Shown here: positions 7,552 to 15,473 of the stretch, one piece after another
How positions within the stretch are numbered: position 1 is the first letter of the stretch
Layout of the letters: the number at the start of each line of letters is the position of its first letter
NCBI RefSeq assembly: GCF_001514115.1
Contig: NZ_KQ948456.1
Coordinates: 343,043-407,042, forward strand
Source: Streptomyces olivochromogenes
GTDB taxonomy: Bacteria > Actinomycetota > Actinomycetes > Streptomycetales > Streptomycetaceae
DNA length: 64,000 bases
Direction of reading: 5' to 3'
Translations under genes and position numbers: made by a program
The notes under the pieces: model-generated
Told to the model about the DNA's origin: nothing
The model's database searches: none
The model's input: the letters and a program-made list of their open reading frames with translations, nothing else

Positions 7552-8895
7552 CTACTCGGGTACCGGTACCGGCTTGACCAGCGGCGGCACGCTCTGCGGC
7601 GTCGAGCCGGCCGGGACGTGTGGGCGGAACGGGTCGAGCGCGGGCAGGTCCGGGACCAGGTGGGCGAACTCCCGGCAGACCGCCGTGGCTTCGGCCTGTG
7701 TCGTCATCGGGGTACGGATGCGGGACCAGCCGCCGGAGGAGTCCGCGGCGACCGCCAGGCCGGCCTTGTCCGGCGGGATCGTCGTGACCATCGGGACCGC
7801 TTCCGGGGCGACGTCACCTAGGCCCATTTCGGCGGTCTGCTTGTCGTTGACGCGGTGCACCACGCGCCCGGTGAGCTGCGCGCGGAGCATGGTGGCGCCC
7901 TTGCCGAGTTCGGAGCCGAAGCGCTGCCCGCAGATCTCCAGGTAGATCCCGGCGGCACGGGCCATCTGCGCCAGCCGGATCAGCGCCGTCACCAGGCGTT
8001 CCCGGCGCTCCTCATCCTTCTTCGAGGAGATCAGGAAGAGTTCCGCGATCTCGTCGACGAGGAGCACGATCGGCACCGGCCGTACCTTCTCGGGCAGTTC
8101 CCACAGGTCCGAGACGCCGTACAGGCTCAGCAGGTCGAAGCGGGATTCCATCTCTGCGACCAGGACATCGAGCAGTGCGGCGGCGCGGTCCGGGTCGGTG
8201 GCCAGGGCCGACAGGCGCGGCGCGTAGGCGGACTGTTCGACCCCGCGTTTGCAGTCGATGCCCGCCAGCGCCACCGGCAGTTGGGCCAGGCCCTTGACCA
8301 GGTTGCGTTGGAACATGGACTTGCCCGACTGGTTGGCGCCCAGCGTCAGGGCCATCGGGACCTTGCGGTAGTCGCGGACGAACGCGGTTCCGTCCTCCCG
8401 CAGCGCGACGGGGACGATCATGTCGTGAGGCTGTGCCTTGCGCGGCATCCGCACCCGGCGCAGTACGTCGTACCCGGTCATGCGCAGTTCCACGAACCCG
8501 GGCTTTGTCTCGATCACGGTGACCGAGTGCACGCCCCAGGCGTGGCGAAGACGTTCCGAGGAAGCGACCACGTCCGCCGGCTCCAGGCCCGCGGGGAGGC
8601 GCAGGGTCACCCGCAGACCGGTGGACGTTCCCCGGACCCGGCGGACCCGCGGCGGCACCGGCTGCACCTCGCGCCGGGCGACGTTGCGGACCATGAACGC
8701 CCGCAGTCCCGACGGCTGCACCGTCAGCCCGCACACATCCATCGTCGAGCGGTAGCTCAGGGTGAAGCGACCCCAGGCCGCCGGCAGCCCGACGAACGAC
8801 CAGTACACGCGCGGCGCGCGGAACTTGGCGTAGCCGAGACCACCGGCACCCGCTAAGGCGCCCGACGCCTCCAGCCACAGGGACAGATCAGCCAT
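7552..8895 (-). CDS. FtsK/SpoIIIE-type conjugal DNA translocase (TraSA/TraB-like)
   Basis: A 447-aa hexameric ATPase that moves double-stranded element DNA to the recipient. Hydrophobic N-terminal segment, then an FtsK-like motor domain with Walker A GANQSGKS (186-193) and Walker B IVLLVDE (276-282). QMARAAGIYLEICGQRFGSE is the expected later motif. The lack of a long N-terminal region fits TraSA-like AICE transfer proteins. Its start is 3 nt downstream of the SCO3933-like gene, so the two are one operon. Confidence 0.92.
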   Translation of the reverse strand: MADLSLWLEASGALAGAGGLGYAKFRAPRVYWSFVGLPAAWGRFTLSYRSTMDVCGLTVQPSGLRAFMVRNVARREVQPVPPRVRRVRGTSTGLRVTLRLPAGLEPADVVASSERLRHAWGVHSVTVIETKPGFVELRMTGYDVLRRVRMPRKAQPHDMIVPVALREDGTAFVRDYRKVPMALTLGANQSGKSMFQRNLVKGLAQLPVALAGIDCKRGVEQSAYAPRLSALATDPDRAAALLDVLVAEMESRFDLLSLYGVSDLWELPEKVRPVPIVLLVDEIAELFLISSKKDEERRERLVTALIRLAQMARAAGIYLEICGQRFGSELGKGATMLRAQLTGRVVHRVNDKQTAEMGLGDVAPEAVPMVTTIPPDKAGLAVAADSSGGWSRIRTPMTTQAEATAVCREFAHLVPDLPALDPFRPHVPAGSTPQSVPPLVKPVPVPE

Positions 8896-8898
8896 GGC

Positions 8899-9228
8899 TC
8901 AGGCCACCGCCGTCACGGCCACCGCGCGGAACGAAATGCCATGCCGCTTCTGCCCGTTGAACTCGTTCTCCCAGTCCCGCGCCTTCAGGCCGATCACCTT
9001 CACCGGCGCCCCGGGGGTGAGGCCCTCGGGGAGGCCCGTCTCCGGAACGGCCACCTGGTAGAGGTTCCCCTCCCCCTCGTCCGAGACCAGGAGGCCGACC
9101 ACGTACAGCGGCGCCCGGGTCTCCTTGTCGAGCGCAATTTCTCCGGTCTGCTTGTTGACCAGCTTCGGCGTCGGCGCGGTCGCCACGAACACCACAGCGG
9201 TCGAAACGTCGATCTTGAAGGACGGCAT
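8899..9228 (-). CDS. SCO3933/Pra-like regulatory protein
   Basis: 109 aa beginning MPSFKIDVSTAVVFVATAPT, a hallmark of the SCO3933 family found first in AICE transfer operons and related to the pSAM2 replication activator Pra. Expected role: activates transfer or replication functions. It is the first gene of the long minus-strand operon, behind the divergent control region 9229-9419. No DNA-binding motif is obvious, so the mechanism is unclear. Confidence 0.75.
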   Translation of the reverse strand: MPSFKIDVSTAVVFVATAPTPKLVNKQTGEIALDKETRAPLYVVGLLVSDEGEGNLYQVAVPETGLPEGLTPGAPVKVIGLKARDWENEFNGQKRHGISFRAVAVTAVA

Positions 9229-9328
9229 TATGGAGTTCTCCCCTTGTGGGATGAGCCCCGGACTGCGTTGTGATCTTGGCGGATGGCACGCGGTCCGGGG
9301 TGCCTTGTTCTCTGACACTCCCGAAGCT

Positions 9329-9349
9329 ACCCGCAGTTTTTCTGCGGGT
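9329..9349. promoter_or_regulatory. Palindromic operator in the divergent AICE control region
   Basis: ACCCGCAG-TTTTT-CTGCGGGT forms a perfect 8-bp inverted repeat. A degenerate half-copy (AACCTGCGAGT) follows about 20 bp downstream. It lies between the divergent tra operon and the monooxygenase/XRE pair in an unusually AT-rich spot. A binding site for the XRE-TPR regulator or another AICE repressor is a reasonable inference. Confidence 0.5.
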
Positions 9350-9419
9350 CAACAGAAAACCTGCGAGTAGCAGCAAAACTCTGATTCTGCGAGACTGGGC
9401 GCGGGAAGAAGGAGGAGTT

Positions 9420-9740
9420 ATGGCAAACTTTGCTCTCTTTGTCCGATTCAGCCTGCGTGAAGGCATGGAGGAAGCTTTCGATGCCTTGGTGAAGGAGACG
9501 GAAGCGGGAATTCGGGCGCACGAGCCGGGGACGCTGGTCTACGCCTGCCTCACAGTCGAGGGGGCACCCAATGAGCGGATCTTCTTCGAGATCTACGCTG
9601 ATCGGGCAGCGTTTGACGAGCACGAGCGCCAGCCGCACACGCTGCGATTTCTGAGCGAGCGCACGCAGTACGTCGAGAAGACTGACGTGGACTGGCTTGA
9701 GCCGTACGCCGGCAAGTACCCGCGCGAGGCCGCGAAGTGA
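9420..9740 (+). CDS. Antibiotic biosynthesis monooxygenase (ABM/YgiN-like) domain protein
   Basis: A 106-aa ferredoxin-like-fold protein of the ABM/YgiN group (MANFALFVRFSLREGMEEAF, later FFEIYADRAAFDEHERQPH). These dimers act as quinol or heme-free monooxygenases in some cases. AAGGAGGAG lies before the ATG. It overlaps the following regulator gene by 4 nt (GTGA), so the pair is co-expressed. Its role on a mobile element is unknown. Confidence 0.75.
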   Translation: MANFALFVRFSLREGMEEAFDALVKETEAGIRAHEPGTLVYACLTVEGAPNERIFFEIYADRAAFDEHERQPHTLRFLSERTQYVEKTDVDWLEPYAGKYPREAAK

Positions 9741-10975
9741 GCACCCTCCCACCCACGACCGGGCAGCGGGTTAAGGAACTGCGGCGGGCAGCAGGCATGT
9801 CGCAAGCCGACCTTGCCACCGCTATGGGGCGGTCTGAGAGCTGGGTGTCCCAAGTCGAACGCGGCGTACAGCCCGTTGAACGCCTGGCGATCCTCCAAGG
9901 CCTCGCTGATGCACTGGGTGTCTCGGTACGGGAGGTTCGGCCCGACGCTGCCCTCTCCCCGGCGGATCTCGTGGACGACACACCCGAGCCGGAAAGCAAC
10001 GATCTAGATGGCCTGCGTGTCGCTCTCACGGGCCACCCCGCCTTGGGCAGCCTGTTCGACCGCGGACCGAGCTCCCCTGTACCCGCGCTTGCCGAGTTCC
10101 GCCACCTCGTTGACCAAGCGTGGGAGTACGTGCACGCGTCGAGCTTTGCAGCCTTGAGCGACCACCTTTCCAAGTTGCTCCCCGCCATCGAAGTCGCGGT
10201 ACGCCACGCGCCGGCAGCCGATCGCGTCGAGCTGCACTCACTCAGGGCACGGAGCTACCAGGCAGCCGCCGCCAGCTTCACCCGGCAGGACCAGGCCGAT
10301 GCCGCATGGGTAGCCGCAGACCGCGCCTTGCAAGCGGCCGAGATGGCCGGCCAGCCTCTGGAGGTGGTGGCCGGGCTCTTTCGCATGGCTCACGCGTTCA
10401 TGCGGCAGCAGCACATGGACCAGGCCGAACAAGCCGCAAAGTCGGCGGTCGAAGTCTTGGACCCACGGGCAGAAGACCCCGCCTGCCCACCAGAGGAACT
10501 GTCGCTTCTCGGCGCCATGAACCTCGTGCTTGCCGTGATCAACGCAAGGGAGGGCAACCGACCTCAGACACACGCGCACCTCAACCGAGCAGGAGAGATC
10601 GCCACCCGCTTGGGCGAGGACCGGAACGACTTCGACACCGAGTTCGGCCCCACAAACGTCAGGCTCCACGCGGTAAGCACAGCCGTGGAACTGGGGGACG
10701 CTGGACTGGCATTGGAGATCGCGACGGAAGTCGACGCCGGCGGGCTCTCAGCCGAACGTCAAGCGCGCTTCCTGCTCGACGTGGCACGGGCCCATGCGCA
10801 ACGCCGACACGTCGGCGAGGCAACCGCCGCACTCTTGGAGGCCGAGACCCACGCGCCAGAGCAGATACGCGATCACCACTTGGCCCGCGAGATCATTCGC
10901 GACCTGATCCAGCTTTCAGGCCGACGCGTGCCCGATACGCTCCGGGAACTTGCCGACCGATGCGGCGTGAGCTGA
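9737..10975 (+). CDS. XRE-family regulator with TPR-like domain
   Basis: 412 aa. An N-terminal helix-turn-helix (about 8-62; MSQADLATAMGRSESWVSQVERG) is joined to a long all-helical TPR-like domain (about 110-405). Such proteins are common regulators on AICEs and near Streptomyces secondary-metabolite genes, where the TPR part often senses a ligand or peptide. Divergent from the tra operon, it probably represses excision or transfer. No GntR-type KorSA repressor is seen in this element, so this gene may replace it. Confidence 0.85.
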   Translation: MSTLPPTTGQRVKELRRAAGMSQADLATAMGRSESWVSQVERGVQPVERLAILQGLADALGVSVREVRPDAALSPADLVDDTPEPESNDLDGLRVALTGHPALGSLFDRGPSSPVPALAEFRHLVDQAWEYVHASSFAALSDHLSKLLPAIEVAVRHAPAADRVELHSLRARSYQAAAASFTRQDQADAAWVAADRALQAAEMAGQPLEVVAGLFRMAHAFMRQQHMDQAEQAAKSAVEVLDPRAEDPACPPEELSLLGAMNLVLAVINAREGNRPQTHAHLNRAGEIATRLGEDRNDFDTEFGPTNVRLHAVSTAVELGDAGLALEIATEVDAGGLSAERQARFLLDVARAHAQRRHVGEATAALLEAETHAPEQIRDHHLAREIIRDLIQLSGRRVPDTLRELADRCGVS

Positions 10976-11004
10976 CCTGTTACAGGTTTCTCTACCTCAT
11001 CAAG

Positions 11005-11025
11005 CCCCCGCCCGATGGGCGGGGG
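11005..11025 (+). terminator. Terminator after the XRE-TPR gene
   Basis: CCCCCGCCC-GAT-GGGCGGGGG, a 9-bp GC stem about 30 bases past the stop codon, without a T-run. Confidence 0.7.
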
Positions 11026-11055
11026 GAGGGGGCCCGCCAAGCCACAACCCGCAGA

Positions 11056-11587
11056 GTCCGGCAGGCCTCAGCCGTGGCGCACTTGAGAGAAGACAACACC
11101 ACCGCAGCCCCCGTCGCTGGAGCCACAGCTCCTCCCCCTTGCTTCGCCGACCGCAGCGATAACGCTCCGTCCCCGAACAGGGCACACAGCGTCACGGGAG
11201 AGGGCCGGGGGACTCTTGGCCTTCGGCCATCCGGAGCGCTGGCCCCACGGCTTTCCAGTCGCCGCTACGGAGATCCCACCCCACCAGCCCGCACCGCGGG
11301 CCGGCGAGGGGCTCGGGGACTCGGGGCTGCGCTCATGCCTTCGGCCCGCGCCGCCCCGGCCCCCGGCCCCGCGCCACTCACAATCGCCTCGGGGTGATCA
11401 CCGTTCCACGCTCCGGCACGCCAGGGCCGATACACCGGACCGAGCCTGACACCCCAGCCCACCCCGCACACCAGGCCCCACCTAGACGGGCGCGACCGCG
11501 TGACGGGCGAGCATGACCCCGCGCGTACACCCGACAGGACGCGTTGTGATCAAAAAGCAGGTACGCCACGGCTGAGGCCTGCCGGAC
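11056..11587. repeat. Perfect 24-bp inverted repeat bracketing 484 bp
   Basis: The left arm 11056-11079 begins GTCCGGCAGGCC and the right arm 11564-11587 ends GGCCTGCCGGAC; all 24 bases are complementary. No coding sequence lies between. It could be a non-autonomous transposon (MITE-like) or part of an origin. Clear target-site duplications are not visible. Confidence 0.75.
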
Positions 11588-11734
11588 ACCACAGGCCGCG
11601 GAGAGACGGGACCTGTGGAAGATGCAGGAATCGAATCCGAGCCTCAGAACGTGCCTCCGGCGGGGGCGCTCAGGCTCCAGGATGGACGGGGCGCCGTAGG
11701 CGAGTGCCGGCCCGTATCGGGTGACGGTGGGGGT

Positions 11735-11884
11735 GCTTCCATCCCGTCTGCCATCGACCCAGGCAGAGCCGAGCAGCCGCGGCCCAGGGCGTCAAGGTCG
11801 TTCGTACAGTGGCGCGCTCCACCTTGACGCCCTGAACCACGCCCGCTCCACGGTGTGTGGGCCGACGGCAGACGGGATGGAAGC
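11735..11884. repeat. Nested long stem-loops (candidate origin or transfer site)
   Basis: Outer arms 11735-11761 and 11858-11884 pair over 27 bp with two mismatches (18 outermost perfect: GCTTCCATCCCGTCTGCC). Inner arms 11785-11798 and 11821-11834 pair perfectly over 14 bp around a 22-nt loop. Single-strand origins of rolling-circle replicons have this kind of structure. Confidence 0.7.
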
Positions 11885-11995
11885 TGGGGGCAGGGATTTC
11901 TGCACCCCTTCCTCATTCGTCCGCAGAACAGCACGACCTGCGGAAAGGCGCGATTCGCCACCCCACACCACCCCGCTACGCACGAATTAGGTGCC

Positions 11996-12040
11996 ACTAC
12001 GCAAGAACTGACGGGTTGTGATCTAGATATCTTGCGTAGT
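11996..12040. promoter_or_regulatory. Large palindromic operator upstream of dndB-like gene
   Basis: ACTACGCAAGA (11996-12006) and TCTTGCGTAGT (12030-12040) are perfect 11-bp arms separated by 23 bp. A partial extra copy, GCTACGCAC, lies about 10 bp upstream. TTGTGA between the arms could be a -35 element. The arms contain TACG and CGTA; as I recall, these half-sites were described for DndB repressor binding in Salmonella with shorter spacing. Autoregulation by the downstream protein is plausible. Confidence 0.6.
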
Positions 12041-12116
12041 AGCGTCTTTTCTCGTCACCTGACGCCCATTCAGCCTCGACGAGACTGGCGTTAGCGTCGA
12101 CAGGGAGGGAACCCTG

Positions 12117-13328
12117 ATGCCTAAGATCCACATCCCCGTCATTGGCTACAAGCAGGGTGGTCGTCAGATGATGACCACGGCGATGTCCGCGGTCGACCTC
12201 GTCTCGATGGTTGCCAAGCCCGAGGCGTGGGACCCGGTGAAGACGACCACACACGGCAACCGGCCCCGCGATAACAACCACATGGCCGGCATCGTCAACT
12301 ACCTCGAAACCGAGGAGAAGTTCGTACTTGGAGCCGCGGTGCTCTACCTCAACTCGAAGGAGGCCGAGTTCAAGCCCATCCCGGTTCCTGGCGTCACCAC
12401 CGAGATCGATGCTGCTCAGGTCGGTACGCTCGCCATCGACATCGGCGCGAAGTTCGACATCGGCGACGGCCAGCACCGCATCGGCGCGTACGAGAAGATT
12501 GTGCAGAGTCGCGACGAGGACGACCCCATCATCGAACGGCTGCGCACCTCCGGCCAGCCTCTGATCATCGTGATCGAGGACGACCCGAAGCACCGTGCCC
12601 AGGACTTCGCGGATCTTCAGCGCAACGTCAAAGCTCCGACGGCGTCAATGGGGCAGTCGATGGACCGCCGTCAGCCCATCAACCGCGAACTGGCCGACCT
12701 CTTCGATGATGTTCCGCTCCTGCAGGACAGGGTCGAGTACTTCAAGGACAACCCGGGCAAGCTCTCCGCCAAGGCCTTCAGCTTCAAGACGGTGCGCTAC
12801 GTGTCGGGTCTGCTCCTGGTCGGCAACGGGTACCGCTCCCCCGCCACCATGGACAAGGCGGTTAACGCCCACTTCGAGGGGGACAAGAGCGACCCCGAAA
12901 AGGCTCGCGCCACTCTGAAGGACTTCTGGACCGGACTGGGTGAGCTGGTCCGCTTCGCTGACGTCGTCGACGGCAACGTCACCGTTCCCGAACTGCGTGA
13001 AGCTACCTACCTCACTTCCGCGGGCGTTCTGTACGCCATCGCGTTCGCGGTTCACGCCATCATCGCGGACGGGAAGACCAGCGTCAGCGACGCCGTCCGC
13101 GCCCTGGACAAGGTCGGCTTTGACCGCACCACCAAGACGGCCGACATCGGGCCGGAGGACACCATCTTCGCCGGCAACCTCGTCGACCCTGACACTGGCA
13201 AGCTGGTTGCTGGTCGCACCGGCTGGGAGTCCGCAGGAGCTCTCATCTTCTCGGCCATCGCCACTGTCGTCCACGGCAACGAGGCCGTCCCCACGCAGAC
13301 TTCCACGGAGGCGGCGGCGAGCGCCTAG
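12117..13328 (+). CDS. DndB-like DGQHR-domain protein (orphan)
   Basis: 403 aa with the DGQHR motif at 117-121 (FDIGDGQHRIGAYEKI), the hallmark of the DndB/DpdB family of ParB-sulfiredoxin-like proteins. DndB is the regulator, with reported ATPase activity, of DNA phosphorothioation operons. Here no dndA, C, D or E genes are near. GGGAGGGA precedes the ATG. A large palindrome lies 77 bp upstream and a strong terminator follows, so it is monocistronic. A SRA-HNH nuclease gene starts 138 bp downstream. It may be a regulator or sensor of modified DNA for that nuclease, or a self-repressing orphan. Family membership is secure; function is not. Confidence 0.8.
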   Translation: MPKIHIPVIGYKQGGRQMMTTAMSAVDLVSMVAKPEAWDPVKTTTHGNRPRDNNHMAGIVNYLETEEKFVLGAAVLYLNSKEAEFKPIPVPGVTTEIDAAQVGTLAIDIGAKFDIGDGQHRIGAYEKIVQSRDEDDPIIERLRTSGQPLIIVIEDDPKHRAQDFADLQRNVKAPTASMGQSMDRRQPINRELADLFDDVPLLQDRVEYFKDNPGKLSAKAFSFKTVRYVSGLLLVGNGYRSPATMDKAVNAHFEGDKSDPEKARATLKDFWTGLGELVRFADVVDGNVTVPELREATYLTSAGVLYAIAFAVHAIIADGKTSVSDAVRALDKVGFDRTTKTADIGPEDTIFAGNLVDPDTGKLVAGRTGWESAGALIFSAIATVVHGNEAVPTQTSTEAAASA

Positions 13329-13347
13329 CCTCGACATGGCCACAGCC

Positions 13348-13387
13348 GCGGGCCTCAGTCCCCTGAACATCGGGGACTGAGGCCCGC
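13348..13387 (+). terminator. Strong terminator between dndB-like gene and SRA-HNH gene
   Basis: A perfect 16-bp stem (13348-13363 with 13372-13387) around an 8-nt loop. It separates the transcription units of the two cargo genes. Confidence 0.88.
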
Positions 13388-13466
13388 CGCCGTGATCAAC
13401 CTATCGGTGATGCGCTCACCAACTAACTGGATGCCGACTGTCAGTGGCGCCTGCCAAGCTGCGCAC

Positions 13467-14360
13467 ATGATTGGTGAAATCCCGAGCGTGCCGGTGGGCC
13501 AGCCGTACGTGAGTCGAGTCCTCGCCAGTGAGGCGGGAGTGCATCGTCCCCGCATCGCCGGCATTTGCGGCACGAAGGCCAAGGGCGCCGAGTCCATCGT
13601 GCTGTCAGGTGGATACAAGGACGACGAAGACCTTGGCGACGTGATCATCTACACGGGCCACGGAGGGCAGGACGGAGCCGGCAACCAGGTTAGCGATCAG
13701 TCTCTGGACGATTCGGGTAACGCTGCATTGGTGACGAGCCACCTCCAGGGGCTTCCGGTCCGTGTCATCCGCGGAAGCAAGTGTGAGTCCATCTACGCAC
13801 CCCGGTCCGGCTACCGGTACGACGGCCTCTACCGAGTTGTGAGCTACGGCAGCAAGTTGGGAATCGACGGTCATCTGATCTGGCAGTTCCGTATGGAAGC
13901 TGCCCTCGGCACTCCCACGCCTCCCATCGAGCTCGAACAGCTGCCCGTCGACACACCGCAGAACGACGTGAGGGCCCCCGTCGGCAATGACGCGCCCGAA
14001 CGAGTCAGCTCGACTGTCCAGCGTGTCGTCCGCAGTGGCCCGGTCAAGAACACCGTAAAGCGCTGGCACGTGGATGAGTGCCAGGTATGCGGGCTCACCA
14101 TCGAGACGCCCGGCGGCGCCTACAGCGAAGGAGCCCACATTCAGGCTCTCGGCCGCCCCCACAACGGCCCCGACCGGACGGACAACGTGCTCTGCCTGTG
14201 TCCGAACTGCCACGTCAAGTTGGACGCCGGAGCCATCGTCATCGAGGACGACTTGACCGTTGTCGAGATGGGAGTTCCTGGCCGGACCCTGAGGACCCAC
14301 CCGCAGCACACTCTTAGCCTGGAGTGCATCCGCAACCACCGTGAGCGCTGGCGCCGCTAG
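13467..14360 (+). CDS. SRA (YDG)-HNH modification-dependent endonuclease
   Basis: 297 aa. The SRA-YDG domain (about 8-150) flips modified bases in type IV restriction enzymes; it shows SGGYKDDEDLGDVIIYTGHG (47-66) and YDGLYRVV (118-125). A C-terminal HNH nuclease has C205-x2-C208, H224 in GAHIQ, N240, C245-x2-C248 and H249. Unlike ScoMcrA of S. coelicolor, no phosphorothioate-binding SBD is evident, so the target may be methyl- or hydroxymethylcytosine. The frame is open from GTG 13392, but ATG 13467 gives the natural family N-terminus; no Shine-Dalgarno is visible, so translation may be leaderless. Likely role: defence against modified phage or plasmid DNA. Confidence 0.88.
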   Translation: MIGEIPSVPVGQPYVSRVLASEAGVHRPRIAGICGTKAKGAESIVLSGGYKDDEDLGDVIIYTGHGGQDGAGNQVSDQSLDDSGNAALVTSHLQGLPVRVIRGSKCESIYAPRSGYRYDGLYRVVSYGSKLGIDGHLIWQFRMEAALGTPTPPIELEQLPVDTPQNDVRAPVGNDAPERVSSTVQRVVRSGPVKNTVKRWHVDECQVCGLTIETPGGAYSEGAHIQALGRPHNGPDRTDNVLCLCPNCHVKLDAGAIVIEDDLTVVEMGVPGRTLRTHPQHTLSLECIRNHRERWRR

Positions 14361-14747
14361 GTCGTGCCGCGTACACGAAGCAACCACAGCACCTACCGGC
14401 ATTTCGCAAGGGGCCTCCGGCGTCGCGGGGCGCCCGAAACGACCGGCACTGACCGCTCTGGATCAGAACCCTCGCTCCGCAACGTGTGAGCCGTGGCACG
14501 CCGGACGGAACGCCACTAGTCGTTGAGTTGAGAAGAAGAGGGAAACACGACCCCTGAAGCCGATCAGTGCGCTAAGGTTTCCGGTTAAGCAGCAGACGCC
14601 TGCTTGCGCCTGATCGGCCCTGCCCACGCTGGGGTCGTGATGACGGCCAAGGGTCTCAGACTCGCGTCATGGTTCGTTCCCGTTGTGTGGCGACATGTGC
14701 GCCCTTCCGAGCGGGGAGCGTGGGTCCGCGCAGGAAAAGGATCAACC
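14361..14747. other. Intergenic region between SRA-HNH and the repeat-protein gene
   Basis: About 390 bp. No convincing coding sequence, RNA gene or strong hairpin seen. A purine-rich stretch (about 14520-14550) and the promoter of the next gene probably lie here. Confidence 0.5.
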
Positions 14748-15275
14748 ATGACGGTGAACAAGGCGCTCAAGAAGGCCACCCGCAAGCGCATGGCCGCGGC
14801 CGGTGAGCCTTACAACATCGCGCGGCAGAGTGTTCTCGCCCAGCATCGAGCGGACGTGGCGAACGCCACAATTCGAAACGCTGCCGCCGCCGGCCAACGC
14901 GGAGCACGAACGATGGACTCGGATCACGAAGCGTTTCGCTGGGCAGCCAAGTCGTTCGGCGAGGCCGCAGCCAAGTCCGCCGGGATCAGCTCCATCAACA
15001 AGGCCATCGCGGACGCCATGGGACTCAAGACCCTCGGCCACACAGCAGCCCTCACCACCAAGCTCAGCTCCCTCAGCAGGCCTGCATCAGAATCCGTCGC
15101 CTTCAGGGCGCTCGGCGAGGCCGCAGCCAAATCCGCCGGGATCAGCTCCATCAACAAGGCCATCGCGGACGCCATGGGACTCAAGACCCTCGGCCACACA
15201 GCAGCCCTCACCACCAAGCTCAGCTCCCTCAGCAGGCCGGTGGGGTTGCACGCCAAGGCACCTAGGCGCCCGTAG
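14748..15275 (+). CDS. Small protein with a duplicated 42-residue module, unknown function
   Basis: 175 aa. Very basic N-terminus (MTVNKALKKATRKRMAAAGE), then two identical 42-residue modules (71-112 and 123-164) starting GEAAAKSAGISSINKAIADA and rich in Ala, Ser, Lys and Leu, likely helical. The frame is open from about 14604, but AAAGGA before ATG 14748 fixes the start. It lies between the nuclease cargo and attR, so it belongs to the element. Not recognised; a DNA-binding or structural role would fit its charge but is a guess. Confidence 0.6.
   Translation: MTVNKALKKATRKRMAAAGEPYNIARQSVLAQHRADVANATIRNAAAAGQRGARTMDSDHEAFRWAAKSFGEAAAKSAGISSINKAIADAMGLKTLGHTAALTTKLSSLSRPASESVAFRALGEAAAKSAGISSINKAIADAMGLKTLGHTAALTTKLSSLSRPVGLHAKAPRRP
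14956..15238 (+). repeat. 127-bp direct duplication inside a gene
   Basis: Copy 1 is 14956-15082 and copy 2 is 15112-15238, spaced 156 bp apart. They differ at one base (AAG to AAA, synonymous). Near-identity with only one silent change points to a recent duplication or conversion. Confidence 0.9.
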
Positions 15276-15473
15276 GCGCCCGCCTGGGCGGCGATAGAGC
15301 GCACGAGGTCGGGAGAGTCGAGGACTCCCCCGCGAGGCCGGTAGAGGGGCCCCTGTGCCCCTTGCGTGCCCGATCGGACGGGAAGAGGCGGGGAACTACG
15401 GGGAGCGGGAGAGGCCGCTGCGAGAAGCCGCAGGTCAGCGTCTTCCCAGTTCAGGCCTCATCGACGTACGCGA

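Larger units (their letters stand above)
10976..12116. other. Geneless structured region of the AICE
   Basis: About 1.1 kb with no convincing coding sequence on either strand. It holds a terminator (11005-11025), a perfect 24-bp inverted repeat 484 bp apart (11056-11079 and 11564-11587), nested stem-loops (11735-11884), a 7-bp repeat TCCGCAG/CTGCGGA (11920-11944) and the dndB operator (11996-12040). The dense potential for secondary structure fits a rolling-circle origin or a cis-acting transfer locus. That is inference. Confidence 0.55.

Noticed and set aside
10976..11730. Short frames in the geneless AICE region
   Set aside because: None has a convincing start, codon pattern or homologous-looking product; they arise from inverted repeats.
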